From: Streptococcus sp. LPB0220 | GTDB taxonomy: Bacteria > Bacillota > Bacilli > Lactobacillales > Streptococcaceae | Length of the DNA stretch: 64,000 bases | Reading direction: 5' to 3' | Assembly (NCBI RefSeq): GCF_008727815.1 | Contig: NZ_CP044230.1 | Span: 604,001-668,000 of the forward strand | In this document: one piece after another, positions 19,573 through 29,598 of the stretch | Numbering within the stretch: the stretch's first letter is position 1 | How the letters are laid out: every line of letters starts with the position of its first letter | The notes under the pieces: model-generated | The model's database searches: none | What the model saw: only the letters and a program-made list of their open reading frames with translations | What the model was told of the DNA's origin: nothing | Program-made: the position numbers and the translations under genes

Positions 19573-19762
19573 AGAAAACTTAGCAGATTTGGAAGCCATT
19601 GTCCAAAAATTGGAAAGTGGTGATGTGGCTTTAGAAGAAGCTATTACAGAATTCCAAAAAGGAATGAAGTTGTCAAAAGAATTGCAAGATACCTTGGATC
19701 AAGCAGAGAAAACCTTGGTCAAGGTCATGCAAGCAGATGGTACTGAAGCGGATCTAGCATGA
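19550..19762 (+). CDS. xseB: Exodeoxyribonuclease VII small subunit
   Basis: 70 residues, all helical, with the family motif [19 protein letters not shown]. It binds along the XseA coiled coil in several copies. It overlaps xseA (23 bp) and ispA (4 bp, ATGA), as in other streptococci. Confidence 0.95.
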   Translation: MSKEKKFEENLADLEAIVQKLESGDVALEEAITEFQKGMKLSKELQDTLDQAEKTLVKVMQADGTEADLA

Positions 19763-20634
19763 GACAAGAAGAAAAACGAAATAGAGTAGAGCAAGCGGTT
19801 CGCTCTTTTTATGAGGAGAAAGCCGTTGCCCCCCATTTAGTGGAGTCGGTCCTGTATTCGATCCAGGCAGGTGGAAAACGCCTGCGCCCATTGCTCCTTC
19901 TAGAATTATTAGAGGCCTTTGGACAGGAATTGACGGAGGCTCACTTTCAAGTGGCAGGAGCTTTAGAGATGATCCATACAGGAAGCCTTATTCACGATGA
20001 TCTGCCAGCCATGGACAATGACGATTACCGTCGGGGACAATTGACCAATCATAAGAAATTCGGAGAAGACCTGGCGATTTTAGCAGGGGATGCGCTTTTT
20101 CTCGATCCCTTTGGGATGATAGCTGCGAGTGCCCTTCCTGATGCGGTCAAGGTCTCCTTGATTCTTGAATTGTCAGATGCTTCCGGTAGTCGTGGAATGG
20201 TAGCTGGCCAAGTCCTTGATATGGAAGGGGAGCACAAACAGCTCACGCTAGCAGAATTGCAGACTATCCATGCCAATAAGACAGGGCGCCTCCTTGCCTA
20301 TCCTTTCATTGCAGCAGCTTTGATTTTAGAGTTGCAAGCAGACATTGGTCAGCTCTTAGAAAAAATCGGGAAAAAATTAGGCCTGGCTTTTCAAGTGCGG
20401 GATGATATTTTGGATTTGGTAGCTGATTTTGAAGCTTTGGGGAAGACTCCTCAAAAGGACTTAGTAGCTGAAAAATCGACCTATCCAGCCCTGTTGGGAT
20501 TGGAAGAATCAAAAGCTTTGCTGACAAGTGAATTAGACGCTTGCGAGGACTTGTTGGATCAGATTACAAGTGCTTGTGACTTTGATCCGCGAGCGATCAA
20601 GAAATTAATAGAAGGATTACGAATAGATGGCTAA
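19759..20634 (+). CDS. ispA: Polyprenyl (farnesyl) diphosphate synthase
   Basis: 291 residues. The two aspartate-rich metal sites are present: FARM as DDLPAMDND and SARM as [13 protein letters not shown] near the N-terminus binds isopentenyl diphosphate. It condenses C5 units to farnesyl diphosphate for undecaprenyl phosphate. It overlaps xseB upstream and tlyA downstream. Confidence 0.93.
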   Translation: MRQEEKRNRVEQAVRSFYEEKAVAPHLVESVLYSIQAGGKRLRPLLLLELLEAFGQELTEAHFQVAGALEMIHTGSLIHDDLPAMDNDDYRRGQLTNHKKFGEDLAILAGDALFLDPFGMIAASALPDAVKVSLILELSDASGSRGMVAGQVLDMEGEHKQLTLAELQTIHANKTGRLLAYPFIAAALILELQADIGQLLEKIGKKLGLAFQVRDDILDLVADFEALGKTPQKDLVAEKSTYPALLGLEESKALLTSELDACEDLLDQITSACDFDPRAIKKLIEGLRIDG

Positions 20635-21445
20635 GGAAAGAGTGGATGTATTAGCCTATAAACAAGGCCTATTTGATACCCGCGAACAAGCCAAAAGAGG
20701 GGTGATGGCAGGTCTTGTCGTTGCCGTCATCAATGGTGAGCGCTTCGATAAACCGGGTGAAAAAATTGATGAAGCAACCGAGTTGAAATTAAAGGGTGAA
20801 AAGCTCAAATATGTCAGCCGGGGCGGTCTTAAATTAGAAAAAGCACTGAACAAATTTGGTTTGTCTGTAGAGGGTAAAATTACGATTGATATTGGAGCTT
20901 CTACAGGTGGCTTTACAGATGTCATGCTGCAAAACGGAGCCAGCCAGGTCTTTTCGGTGGATGTCGGGACCAATCAGTTGGCCTGGAAATTGCGCAATGA
21001 TCCTCGGGTGGTCTCGATGGAGCAGTTCAATTTCCGCTATGCCGAGCCAGATGATTTTGAAGCGACACCGAGCTTTGCGAGTATCGATGTCAGCTTTATT
21101 TCCTTGGACTTGATTCTGCCAGCCCTTCACCGGATTTTGGCAGATAATGGACAAGTCGTGGCCTTGGTCAAACCTCAGTTTGAGGCAGGACGCGAACAGA
21201 TCGGGAAAAATGGGATCATTAAGGATCCTAAGATTCATTTAGCGGTCCTTGAAAAGGTCGCTGCTTTTGCAGGGACACATGGCTTTGCGGTAATGGGAGT
21301 GGATTATTCCCCTATCCAAGGAGGCCATGGCAACATCGAATTTTTGATGTATCTAGAAAAAAAAGAAGAGAAAACAAAGCCGACTACAGAGCAGCTGGAG
21401 GCTGTTGTGGAGCTGGCACACAAGGAATTTAAACATGAAGAGTAA
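20627..21445 (+). CDS. tlyA: TlyA-family rRNA 2'-O-methyltransferase
   Basis: 272 residues: an N-terminal S4 RNA-binding domain (to about residue 65) joined to an FtsJ/RrmJ-type SAM methyltransferase with the loop DIGASTGGFTDVML. Homologues in actinobacteria methylate 16S and 23S rRNA ribose groups; the streptococcal activity is inferred, and the old name haemolysin A is misleading. It overlaps ispA by 8 bp and argR by 11 bp. Confidence 0.88.
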   Translation: MAKERVDVLAYKQGLFDTREQAKRGVMAGLVVAVINGERFDKPGEKIDEATELKLKGEKLKYVSRGGLKLEKALNKFGLSVEGKITIDIGASTGGFTDVMLQNGASQVFSVDVGTNQLAWKLRNDPRVVSMEQFNFRYAEPDDFEATPSFASIDVSFISLDLILPALHRILADNGQVVALVKPQFEAGREQIGKNGIIKDPKIHLAVLEKVAAFAGTHGFAVMGVDYSPIQGGHGNIEFLMYLEKKEEKTKPTTEQLEAVVELAHKEFKHEE

Positions 21446-21869
21446 GAATATCAGATTAGAAAAAATTCGTCGCTTTATACGTGATCATGAGGTGGGGACC
21501 CAAGAAGAGATCGTCGAACATTTGAAAGAAGAAGGCATCTCAGCAACCCAAGCGACAGTATCACGGGATATCAAAGAATTGGGCATCGTAAAACGCCCTC
21601 TGAAAGACATGACCTATGTCTATGAATTGCCACGTAAGCATCACCAAGGGATTGGGATGATTGAAAGCAATATCTTGTCTCATCGTCGCATGGGAGAATA
21701 TGTCAATTTCACCATGGTTCCGGGGACAGCGCCTTTAGTTAAACGTCGCTTACGGGAGATTTATAAGGAGCATATCTTTAGTATTGTTGCAGATGATGAT
21801 ACGATCTTACTGATCGCCTATTCCGCACCAGAAGCAGAGAATATCCTCAAATCAATCTTTGGGTGGTAA
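21435..21869 (+). CDS. argR: ArgR/AhrC-family arginine repressor
   Basis: 144 residues: winged helix-turn-helix in the N-terminal half (EGISATQATVSRDIKELG) and a C-terminal oligomerisation/arginine domain (GTAPLVKRRLRE, ADDDTILLIA). A longer frame from 21405 exists, but it would lie inside tlyA and known ArgR proteins begin near this ATG. The gene position next to recN is conserved in Firmicutes. Confidence 0.93.
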   Translation: MKSKNIRLEKIRRFIRDHEVGTQEEIVEHLKEEGISATQATVSRDIKELGIVKRPLKDMTYVYELPRKHHQGIGMIESNILSHRRMGEYVNFTMVPGTAPLVKRRLREIYKEHIFSIVADDDTILLIAYSAPEAENILKSIFGW

Positions 21870-21875
21870 GAGCCT

Positions 21876-23534
21876 ATGCTATTAGAAATTTCGATTAAGA
21901 ACTTTGCCATTATCGAAGAGATTTCCTTAAATTTTGAAAAGGGAATGACGGTACTGACAGGGGAAACAGGTGCAGGGAAATCCATCATTATCGATGCCAT
22001 GAACATGATGCTAGGAAGCCGCGCAACGACGGATGTCATCCGACACGGAGCCCCAAAAGCGGAAATCGAAGGTCTCTTTACCGTTGAGAGCAATCGACAC
22101 CTGACAGCTCTTTTTGAAGAGCAAGGACTAGAGTGGACCGATGAATTGATCATTCGCCGAGAGATCTTGCAAAATGGACGAAGTGTCAGCCGGATCAATG
22201 GTCAAATGGTGAATTTATCTGTCTTAAAGGCAGTCGGTCAACATTTGGTGGATATCCATGGCCAGCATGATCAGGAAGAACTCATGCGGCCCCAATTGCA
22301 TATCGCTATGCTGGATGAATTTGGGGATGCAGCCTTTTTCCAAACCAAAGACGCTTATCGTCAGACATTTGAAGATTACAAACGCCTGCGCAAACAAGTA
22401 GTGGAACTTCAGCGCAACCAGCAGGAAAACAAGGCCCGTATTGAGATGTTGGAGTTTCAAATTGCAGAGATTGAGGCAGCTGCCTTGGAAGTGGATGAGG
22501 ACCTGCGTCTGGAGCAAGAACGCCAACTCCTGCTCAATCACAAGATGATTGCAGATACCTTAACCAATGCCTATACCATGCTGGATGCAGAAGAGTTTTC
22601 GAGTCTAGCCAATGTGCGCTCAGCCATGAATGATCTGGAAAGCATTGAAGAATATGATCCGACCTACAAAGAGCTCTCAAGCCAGTTATCGGAAACCTTC
22701 TATGCCCTTGAGGATATTACCAAGCGCTTAGAAGATGTGGTCGATGGTCTGGAGTTTGATGGCAATCGCCTCATGCAGGTGGAATCACGCCTGGATTTGA
22801 TCCACTCCATCACGCGCAAGTATGGTGGCCAAGTCAAGGACGTCTTGGAATACCTGGCGCAAATCACCAAAGAATATAGCCTCCTCACCGGTAGCGACCT
22901 CTCGTCTGAGGACATGGAAAAAGAACTCAAACGTCTAGAAAAGAGCTTGGTCACCTTGGCTCAAGATTTGAGTGATCAGCGGCATACTCTGGCCCAAGCT
23001 TTGGAAAATGAAATCCAGCAAGAATTGGCAGATCTCTATATGGACAAGGCGCGTTTCCAAGTGCGTTTTAGCAAGGCTAAGTTTAATCGGGAGGGAAATG
23101 AAGCTGTCGAATTTTACATTTCGACCAACCCAGGTGAGGACTTTAAACCTCTTGTCAAGGTAGCATCTGGCGGAGAATTGTCACGTTTGATGTTGGCCAT
23201 TAAGTCGGCTTTTTCTCGAAAAGAAGGAAAAACCAGTATCGTCTTTGACGAGGTGGATACAGGAGTCTCTGGGCGCGTGGCCCAAGCCATCGCAGCGAAA
23301 ATTCATAAGATTGGTCAAAATGGCCAGGTGCTTGCTATTTCTCACCTGCCTCAAGTCATCGCTGCAGCAGATTATCAATTCTATATTGAGAAAATCAGTG
23401 ATGAACACTCAACCGTATCTACAGTACGTTTGCTTAATAGAGAAGAACGAATCGAAGAAATTGCCAAGATGCTGGCAGGAGAGGATCTAACGGAAGCTGC
23501 CCGTCAACAAGCAGAGCAACTTCTCAAGCGTTAA
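21876..23534 (+). CDS. recN: DNA repair protein RecN
   Basis: 552 residues, an SMC-like ATPase. Walker A GETGAGKS lies near residue 30, a long coiled coil follows, and the C-terminal ATPase half has the signature VASGGELSRLMLAIK and Walker B SIVFDEVDTGVSG. It acts at double-strand breaks. It starts 6 bp after argR and closes the xseA-to-recN cluster. Confidence 0.96.
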   Translation: MLLEISIKNFAIIEEISLNFEKGMTVLTGETGAGKSIIIDAMNMMLGSRATTDVIRHGAPKAEIEGLFTVESNRHLTALFEEQGLEWTDELIIRREILQNGRSVSRINGQMVNLSVLKAVGQHLVDIHGQHDQEELMRPQLHIAMLDEFGDAAFFQTKDAYRQTFEDYKRLRKQVVELQRNQQENKARIEMLEFQIAEIEAAALEVDEDLRLEQERQLLLNHKMIADTLTNAYTMLDAEEFSSLANVRSAMNDLESIEEYDPTYKELSSQLSETFYALEDITKRLEDVVDGLEFDGNRLMQVESRLDLIHSITRKYGGQVKDVLEYLAQITKEYSLLTGSDLSSEDMEKELKRLEKSLVTLAQDLSDQRHTLAQALENEIQQELADLYMDKARFQVRFSKAKFNREGNEAVEFYISTNPGEDFKPLVKVASGGELSRLMLAIKSAFSRKEGKTSIVFDEVDTGVSGRVAQAIAAKIHKIGQNGQVLAISHLPQVIAAADYQFYIEKISDEHSTVSTVRLLNREERIEEIAKMLAGEDLTEAARQQAEQLLKR

Positions 23535-23554
23535 GAGAAAGAAGGTTTGAAACA

Positions 23555-24283
23555 ATGTCAACATACTTTGTAGTCGGAGATATTCACGGGAAAGCACAAA
23601 TGCTAGAAGAGCTCATGACAGAGTGGGATGGAAAAGCTCAATTGGTCTTTTTAGGGGATTTGATAGATCGAGGCGAAAACAGCAAACGATCAATTGAAAT
23701 CGTAAAGGACTACGTAGACCACCACGGAGCTGTTTGCCTTTCCGGGAATCACGAGTACATGTTTTTAGCCTGGTTGGACAATCCAGAAGAGCGTTATGAC
23801 CACTACCGAAGAAATGGTGGCGATACGACCATCAACTCTCTGTTAGGCCGGCCACTCGATGCTCCTGTAGATGGCATTGCGGATGCGCAAGCAGTAGAGA
23901 GTACCGTCCCTGACTTGGTAGCCTTTATCCGCAGTCTGCCCTTTGACTACGAGACAGAGACCTATTATTTTGTCCACGCTGGTGTGGATCTAACCCTTGA
24001 AAATTGGCGAGAAACCAGTGATTACCAAAAGGTCTGGATCCGAAAACCATTCCATGAAGCGGAGAATCATACAGGCAAATGGATCGTCTTTGGCCATACA
24101 CCAGTCTATGGACTGCTCCATGAGCCAGTCGGCACCGAAAATCTTTGGATTTCAGATCAGAAGATGGGTGTCGATGGGGGCGCTGTCTTTGGTGGAGTCC
24201 TCCATGGATTGCTCTTGGATGATCAAGGCATTGTCCATGACCATGTCCTTCATAATACAGGTTTTTCTGCCGCAGACGACTGA
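23555..24283 (+). CDS. PPP-type serine/threonine phosphatase-like metallophosphoesterase
   Basis: 242 residues with the calcineurin-like metal motifs GDIHG (near residue 9), GDLIDRG (about 34), GNHE (about 66), and later the VHAG and GHTPV segments. It could be a protein phosphatase or a diadenosine tetraphosphate hydrolase-like enzyme; the sequence does not decide. It starts 20 bp after recN and may belong to that transcript. Confidence 0.85.
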   Translation: MSTYFVVGDIHGKAQMLEELMTEWDGKAQLVFLGDLIDRGENSKRSIEIVKDYVDHHGAVCLSGNHEYMFLAWLDNPEERYDHYRRNGGDTTINSLLGRPLDAPVDGIADAQAVESTVPDLVAFIRSLPFDYETETYYFVHAGVDLTLENWRETSDYQKVWIRKPFHEAENHTGKWIVFGHTPVYGLLHEPVGTENLWISDQKMGVDGGAVFGGVLHGLLLDDQGIVHDHVLHNTGFSAADD

Positions 24284-24372
24284 GGAAGCAGGAATGGATA
24301 TCTTTCACTGCAAAACCCCGTGTTTTTTGATATAATGAAAGCAGAACATTCTTAGGAAGAGTATAGAAATAT

Positions 24373-25206
24373 ATGGCAAATATTAAAATAGTTACAGACT
24401 CATCTATTACAATTGAGCCTGAAGTGGTTGAAGAATATGGCATTACCATTGTGCCACTTTCTGTTATGGTGGATGGAGTCCTTTATTCCGACAGTGAGTT
24501 GGGCGAAGGGGACTTCTTGCGCTTAATGCAGTCTAGCAAAAATCTTCCAAAGACCAGCCAACCACCCGTTGGAGTCTTTGCGGAGGTGTATGAAAAGTTA
24601 GCAGCAGACGGAGCTCATATCGTTTCAATTCATATGTCTCATGCCTTGTCAGGAACCGTAGAGGCGGCTCGTCAAGGGGCAACCTTGTCAGGAGCAGATG
24701 TTACTGTGATTGATAGTGGCTTTACAGACCAAGCCATGAAGTTCCAGGTGGTTGAGGCAGCCAAGTTGGCCAAAGACGGAGCTGATTTAGACACTGTCTT
24801 GGCTCGCATCGAAGAAGTCAAAGAAAAGACAGAGTTGTATATCGGTGTTTCTACCTTGGAAAATCTGGTTAAAGGTGGGCGCATTGGCCGTGTTACCGGA
24901 CTTTTGAGCTCCCTTCTTAACATCCGTGTCGTGATGCAAATGAAGGACCATCAGTTGGAACCAATTGTCAAGGGCCGTGGAAACAAGACCTTTAAGAAGT
25001 GGTTGGATGAATTGGTAGAGAAACTTTCCCATAGTAAGGTGGCTGAGATCGGGATTTCTTACGCAGGGACACCAGAATGGGCCAATGAAATGAAGGCTCA
25101 GTTGCAATCTCTCGTTGAAAAAGCAATCCCTGTTCTCGAAACTGGATCGATTATTCAAACTCATACAGGTGAGAATGCATTTGCAGTTTTGGTGCGCTAC
25201 GAATAA
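24373..25206 (+). CDS. DegV family fatty-acid-binding protein
   Basis: 277 residues: [10 protein letters not shown] at the N-terminus and [13 protein letters not shown] in the middle are DegV signatures. Members (FakB in staphylococci) hold a fatty acid for phosphorylation by FakA; streptococci carry several. A TGATATAATG promoter -10 lies at about 24330 and a GGAAGAG ribosome site precedes the ATG, so it is a separate unit from the phosphatase gene. Confidence 0.9.
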   Translation: MANIKIVTDSSITIEPEVVEEYGITIVPLSVMVDGVLYSDSELGEGDFLRLMQSSKNLPKTSQPPVGVFAEVYEKLAADGAHIVSIHMSHALSGTVEAARQGATLSGADVTVIDSGFTDQAMKFQVVEAAKLAKDGADLDTVLARIEEVKEKTELYIGVSTLENLVKGGRIGRVTGLLSSLLNIRVVMQMKDHQLEPIVKGRGNKTFKKWLDELVEKLSHSKVAEIGISYAGTPEWANEMKAQLQSLVEKAIPVLETGSIIQTHTGENAFAVLVRYE

Positions 25207-25240
25207 GCTGAATAAATGTTTGAAAAAACAGGTTTAGTAC

Positions 25241-25269
25241 TTGACCTAAAGGCTTTTTTTAGATATTAT
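25241..25269 (+). promoter_or_regulatory. hup promoter
   Basis: -35 TTGACC (25241-25246), 17-bp spacer, -10 TATTAT (25264-25269), about 50 bp before the HU start codon. Near-consensus spacing and sequence fit a highly expressed gene. Confidence 0.75.
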
Positions 25270-25316
25270 AGTACTGTTAAGGCGTAAAGCCTAAAAAAAT
25301 TTGGAGGATTTGTTAA

Positions 25317-25592
25317 ATGGCTAACAAACAAGATTTGATCGCAAAAGTGGCAGAAGCTACAGAATTGACTAAAAAAGATTCAGCAGCAGCTGTTGACGCT
25401 GTATTCGCAGCAGTTTCAGAATACCTTTCAAAAGGTGAAAAAGTTCAATTGATCGGTTTCGGTAACTTCGAAGTTCGTGAACGTGCAGCTCGTAAAGGTC
25501 GCAACCCACAAACTGGTAAAGAAATCAAAATCGCAGCTTCTAAAGTTCCAGCATTCAAAGCTGGTAAAGCTCTTAAAGAAGCAGTTAAATAA
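25317..25592 (+). CDS. hup: DNA-binding protein HU
   Basis: 91 residues, the standard HU length. [20 protein letters not shown] begins it, and the DNA-binding arm has [20 protein letters not shown] (part of the family signature). A nucleoid protein and the only HU in most streptococci. Codon use is strongly biased to optimal codons, as expected for an abundant protein. GGAGG precedes the ATG. Confidence 0.97.
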   Translation: MANKQDLIAKVAEATELTKKDSAAAVDAVFAAVSEYLSKGEKVQLIGFGNFEVRERAARKGRNPQTGKEIKIAASKVPAFKAGKALKEAVK

Positions 25593-25607
25593 TTGCATTT
25601 TGAAAAG

Positions 25608-25636
25608 CCATCCTAGATTTCTAGGATGGTTTTTTT
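25608..25636 (+). terminator. hup terminator
   Basis: CCATCCTAG (25608-25616), loop ATTT, CTAGGATGG (25621-25629), then seven T. A textbook Rho-independent terminator 16 bp after the hup stop. Confidence 0.93.
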
Positions 25637-25693
25637 GTTGGACAGCTCTATAGGATAAGGGTATAATAGGAAAAAAGAAAGAGAGAAAAGACC

Positions 25694-25849
25694 ATGCGAT
25701 TCATTTTAGGCCTCTTTGCCTTGTTGTTTATCCGACCTATTTTGTATCTACTGAAAGGGTTGTGGTTCGTACTGGAATTTTGCTTTATGATCCTCGTGGT
25801 CAAAATGCTCTTAGGAACCGTGCGCTGGATGACCAGTTGGATCGGTTGA
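25694..25849 (+). CDS. Small hydrophobic membrane protein (51 aa)
   Basis: An ORF below the usual length cut-off. It begins MRFILGLFALLFIRPILYLL and ends TSWIG; nearly all of it could span the membrane as one or two helices. Its own promoter is visible: TTGGAC (25638-25643), 18-bp spacer, TATAAT (25662-25667), and a GAGAAAAG ribosome site lies before the ATG. I do not recognise it. The presence of promoter, ribosome site and a hydrophobic reading frame together supports a real gene; the tandem repeat downstream ends in a terminator-like hairpin. Confidence 0.6.
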   Translation: MRFILGLFALLFIRPILYLLKGLWFVLEFCFMILVVKMLLGTVRWMTSWIG

Positions 25850-25867
25850 GAGTAGATGAATCTATTT

Positions 25868-26052
25868 CAGGCTCGTGAATCAATACCCATTGGACATAAC
25901 CTCGCTTTTCGGTTTTCAGGCTCGTGAATCAATGTCCCCTGGACATAACCTCGCTTTTCGGTTTTCAGGCTCGTGAAAAAAATGTCCACTGGACATAACC
26001 TCGCTTTTCCGTTTTCAAGCTCGTGAAAAAAATGTCCACTGGACATTTTTTT
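25868..26052 (+). repeat. Tandem 49-bp repeat, four units
   Basis: Units begin at 25868, 25917, 25966 and 26016 with CAGGCTCGTGAA (CAAGC in the last). Each contains TGTCC-N3-GGACA, a small palindrome, followed by TAACCTCGCTTTTC in the first three. The last two units have a longer A-run before the palindrome, and the last ends in eight T, making a terminator-like hairpin. The first unit has a decayed palindrome. The array fills the gap between the 51-aa ORF and perR. Confidence 0.85.
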
Positions 26053-26145
26053 TAATTAAAAGCATTCTAAATAGTGATTTATTTTGAAACATGCTATAAT
26101 AAGGGTAACGAATCGATTAAATCATATTGGAAAGGGGGGATCATA

Positions 26146-26592
26146 GTGAACGTATTGCATCGTCATGAAGAAGAGCGCGTGGAAGAAGTTTTGCAAAGTT
26201 TGCGTGCTAAGGGCATTCGAATTACCGATACCCGCAGAGCAGTTCTTTCCTATTTAGTGGCGAGTCATGAACATCCAAGCGCTGAGAAGATCTATCGCGA
26301 TTTATTGCCTCAGTTTCCAAGCATGAGTCTAGCAACTGTCTACAACAATATCAAGGTTTTAATTGATGAGGGGGTTGTTTCTGAGATCAAGGTTCGCAAT
26401 GATACCACGACCTATTTTGATTTCATGGGGCATGACCATTTGAATGTGGTGTGTGAAAAATGTGGCCGTATCGCAGATGTGGACATTGAAGTCCCAGATC
26501 TTCGCGAAGAAGCAGCGAGTCAAAGTGGCTACCAGATCACCAAGACCCAAATGACCGTCTATGGAATTTGCCCAGACTGTCAAAAACAATGA
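26146..26592 (+). CDS. perR: Fur-family regulator, PerR type
   Basis: 148 residues. A winged helix domain (SLATVYNNIKVLIDEGVV) is followed by a dimerisation domain with two zinc pairs, CEKC and CPDC. Streptococci usually have a single Fur-family protein of PerR type, which senses peroxide through metal-bound histidines; that is the reason for the name. The frame is open back to 26074, but AAAGGGGGGATCATA precedes the GTG at 26146. An extended -10 (TGCTATAAT, ending at 26100) serves as promoter. Confidence 0.85.
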   Translation: MNVLHRHEEERVEEVLQSLRAKGIRITDTRRAVLSYLVASHEHPSAEKIYRDLLPQFPSMSLATVYNNIKVLIDEGVVSEIKVRNDTTTYFDFMGHDHLNVVCEKCGRIADVDIEVPDLREEAASQSGYQITKTQMTVYGICPDCQKQ

Positions 26593-26604
26593 TAAAGATA
26601 TTCC

Positions 26605-26630
26605 AAGAGAGCCGTTAGGCTCTTTTTTGT
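26605..26630 (+). terminator. perR terminator
   Basis: AGAGCC (26608-26613), loop GTTA, GGCTCT (26618-26623) followed by a T-run, 13 bp after the perR stop. Confidence 0.85.
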
Positions 26631-26738
26631 GAGAAATTGCACTTTTCTATGGTCGCCACTAGATTTTTCACTGAAAATCTAGTAGAATAGAATAGATAAA
26701 CGGGGGGAACCTCGGAGAATAAAAAGGAGATCCATCTA

Positions 26739-27431
26739 ATGGTAAAATTGGTTTTTGCTCGCCACGGTGAGTCTGAATGGAACAAAGCTAACCTTTTCAC
26801 TGGTTGGGCTGATGTTGATTTGTCTGAAAAAGGTACACAACAAGCGATCGACGCTGGTAAATTGATCAAAGAAGCTGGTATCGAATTTGACCAAGCATAC
26901 ACTTCAGTATTGAAACGTGCGATCAAAACAACAAACCTTGCGCTTGAAGCTTCTGACCAATTGTGGGTTCCAGTTGAAAAATCATGGCGCTTGAACGAAC
27001 GTCACTACGGTGGTTTGACTGGTAAAAACAAAGCAGAAGCTGCTGAACAATTTGGTGATGAACAAGTTCACATCTGGCGTCGTTCATACGATGTATTGCC
27101 TCCTGCAATGGACCGTGATGATGAACACTCAGCACACACTGACCGTCGTTACGCTTCACTTGATGACTCAGTAATTCCAGATGCTGAAAACTTGAAAGTT
27201 ACTTTGGAACGTGCCCTTCCATTCTGGGAAGATAAAATCGCTCCAGCTCTTAAAGATGGTAAAAACGTATTCGTAGGAGCACACGGTAACTCAATCCGTG
27301 CTCTTGTTAAACACATCAAACAATTGTCAGACGACGAAATCATGGATGTGGAAATCCCTAACTTCCCACCATTGGTATTCGAATTTGACGAAAAATTGAA
27401 CGTTGTAAAAGAATACTATCTTGGAAAGTAA
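26739..27431 (+). CDS. gpmA: 2,3-bisphosphoglycerate-dependent phosphoglycerate mutase
   Basis: 230 residues. The phosphohistidine motif [10 protein letters not shown] lies at residues 6-15, and GAHGNSIRA carries the second catalytic His. It interconverts 3- and 2-phosphoglycerate in glycolysis. Codon use is highly optimised. A TAGAAT -10 lies at about 26684, and a 9-bp inverted repeat CTAGATTTT/AAAATCTAG (26659-26667, 26674-26682) occupies the -35 side; whether it binds a regulator is unknown. Confidence 0.96.
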   Translation: MVKLVFARHGESEWNKANLFTGWADVDLSEKGTQQAIDAGKLIKEAGIEFDQAYTSVLKRAIKTTNLALEASDQLWVPVEKSWRLNERHYGGLTGKNKAEAAEQFGDEQVHIWRRSYDVLPPAMDRDDEHSAHTDRRYASLDDSVIPDAENLKVTLERALPFWEDKIAPALKDGKNVFVGAHGNSIRALVKHIKQLSDDEIMDVEIPNFPPLVFEFDEKLNVVKEYYLGK

Positions 27432-27458
27432 GATAGCGTGATTCGTTATCAATCATAG

Positions 27459-27485
27459 AAAGCTGACTTCGGTCAGCTTTTTTGT
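27459..27485 (+). terminator. gpmA terminator
   Basis: AAAGCTGAC (27459-27467), TTCG tetraloop, GTCAGCTTT (27472-27480), then T-run. The UUCG loop makes it especially stable. Confidence 0.93.
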
Positions 27486-27587
27486 TCATCGCAAACCTAG
27501 CCGCTTTTGGGTTTTCAGCGCTCCCTAAAAGTGTTATAATAGAGTGTTACTAAATTGGGTTCCATTAGCCCTGAAAGGAAAAGAAAC

Positions 27588-29579
27588 ATGACAAAATCAT
27601 TCTACATCACAACCCCTATCTATTACCCATCTGGTAAATTGCATATTGGTTCAGCATACACAACGATCGCCTGTGACGTCTTGGCGCGTTACAAACGTAT
27701 GATGAACTACGATGTGTTCTACCTGACTGGTCTTGATGAGCACGGTCAAAAGATCCAGCAAAAAGCTGAAGAAGCTGGCATTACGCCGCAGGCTTATGTA
27801 GATGGGATGGCCGTTGGAGTGAAAGAACTCTGGCAATTACTCGATATCTCATATGATAAATTCATCCGTACGACAGACGATTACCATGAAAAAGTGGTGG
27901 CCCAGGTCTTTGAACGCTTGCTGGCGCAAGACGACATCTACCTTGGTGAATACTCTGGTTGGTACTCAGTATCTGATGAAGAGTTCTTTACAGAAAGCCA
28001 ATTGGCTGAGGTCTACCGTGATGAGAATGGCAAGGTCATCGGTGGGGTAGCCCCATCAGGCCACGAAGTAGAATGGGTTTCTGAAGAATCTTATTTCCTT
28101 CGTCTCAGCAAATACCAAGACCGCTTGGTTGAATTTTTCAAATCCCAACCTGATTTCATCACGCCAGATGGCCGTCTCAATGAAATGTTGAAAAACTTCA
28201 TCGAGCCAGGTTTGGAAGACTTGGCGGTATCTCGGACCACCTTTACCTGGGGTGTGCCAGTCCCATCTAATCCAAAACACGTGGTTTATGTATGGATCGA
28301 TGCCCTTCTCAACTATGTGACCGCTCTTGGTTACGGTCAAGAAGATCATGAAAACTTTGACAAATTCTGGAACGGAACCGTCTTCCACATGGTTGGAAAA
28401 GACATCCTTCGTTTCCACTCCATTTACTGGCCGATCCTTCTCATGATGCTCGATATCAAATTGCCAGAGCGCTTGATTGCCCATGGTTGGTTTGTCATGA
28501 AAGACGGTAAGATGTCTAAGTCTAAAGGAAATGTCATCTACCCAGAAATGTTGGTGGAACGCTTTGGCTTGGATCCACTTCGTTACTACCTCATGCGCAG
28601 TTTGCCAGTTGGTTCAGATGGGACCTTCACACCAGAAGACTACGTGGCTCGCATCAACTATGAATTGGCCAATGACCTTGGAAACCTCCTCAACCGGACG
28701 GTAGCCATGATCAATAAATACTTTGGTGGTCAAGTTCCAGCTTATGTCGAAAATGTCACAGTATTTGATGCCGATTTGGCTAAGGTAGTTGAAGAAAACA
28801 TCGCTGAATACCACAAGCAAATGAACGCGGTTGATTACCCACGCGCTTTGGAAGCCGTATGGAACATCATCTCTCGGACCAACAAGTACATCGATGAGAC
28901 AGCTCCTTGGGTCCTCGCTAAAGAAGATGGGGATAAGGAACAATTGGCAGCGGTCATGGCTCACTTGGCAGCGAGCCTCCGTGTTGTGGCTCACTTGATC
29001 CAACCATTCATGATGAACACCTCAAATGCCATCATGGAACAACTTGGCTTGGGCTTGGACTTCGATCTTGAAAACTTGACCCTAGCAGGCTTCCCTGAAA
29101 ATGTCACAGTGGTTGCCAAAGGAACTCCAATCTTCCCACGTCTCGACATGGAAGAAGAAATTGCCTACATCCAATCTCAAATGACTGCTGGCAAACCACA
29201 AGAAAAAGAATGGATTCCAGAAGAAGTAGAACTCAAGTCTGAAAAAGATGAGATCAAATTTGAAGACTTTGACAAGGTTGAAATCCGTGTAGCAGAAGTC
29301 AAAGAAGTGGAACGCGTCGAAGGATCAGACAAATTGCTTCGCTTCCGCCTAGATGCAGGAGATGGCGAAGACCGTCAAATCCTCTCTGGTATCGCGAAAT
29401 TCTATCCAAATGAACAAGAATTGGTCGGCAAAAAACTCCAAATCGTGGCCAACCTTAAACCACGTAAGATGATGAAGAAATATGTCAGCCAAGGCATGAT
29501 TCTTTCCGCAGAACACGGAGATCAATTAACAGTCTTAACAGTTGATCCATCTGTTCCAAATGGAAGCATCATTGGGTAA
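27588..29579 (+). CDS. metG: Methionyl-tRNA synthetase
   Basis: 663 residues. Class I signatures are present: the HIGH variant HIGS in [13 protein letters not shown] and KMSKSKG near residue 300. An anticodon-binding helical domain follows, and the C-terminus carries a Trbp111-like tRNA-binding domain (from VEIRVAEV to the end). A start at 27555 is in frame, but GAAAGGAAAAGAAAC precedes the ATG at 27588 and the protein family begins there. A -10 TATAAT lies near 27536. Confidence 0.96.
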   Translation: MTKSFYITTPIYYPSGKLHIGSAYTTIACDVLARYKRMMNYDVFYLTGLDEHGQKIQQKAEEAGITPQAYVDGMAVGVKELWQLLDISYDKFIRTTDDYHEKVVAQVFERLLAQDDIYLGEYSGWYSVSDEEFFTESQLAEVYRDENGKVIGGVAPSGHEVEWVSEESYFLRLSKYQDRLVEFFKSQPDFITPDGRLNEMLKNFIEPGLEDLAVSRTTFTWGVPVPSNPKHVVYVWIDALLNYVTALGYGQEDHENFDKFWNGTVFHMVGKDILRFHSIYWPILLMMLDIKLPERLIAHGWFVMKDGKMSKSKGNVIYPEMLVERFGLDPLRYYLMRSLPVGSDGTFTPEDYVARINYELANDLGNLLNRTVAMINKYFGGQVPAYVENVTVFDADLAKVVEENIAEYHKQMNAVDYPRALEAVWNIISRTNKYIDETAPWVLAKEDGDKEQLAAVMAHLAASLRVVAHLIQPFMMNTSNAIMEQLGLGLDFDLENLTLAGFPENVTVVAKGTPIFPRLDMEEEIAYIQSQMTAGKPQEKEWIPEEVELKSEKDEIKFEDFDKVEIRVAEVKEVERVEGSDKLLRFRLDAGDGEDRQILSGIAKFYPNEQELVGKKLQIVANLKPRKMMKKYVSQGMILSAEHGDQLTVLTVDPSVPNGSIIG

Positions 29580-29598
29580 ATGATAGAGAAAGAAAAAA

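Noticed and set aside
25868..26052. Tandem array as a CRISPR
   Set aside because: Units are continuous with no unique spacers, repeat length and palindrome do not fit, and no cas genes are in the window.
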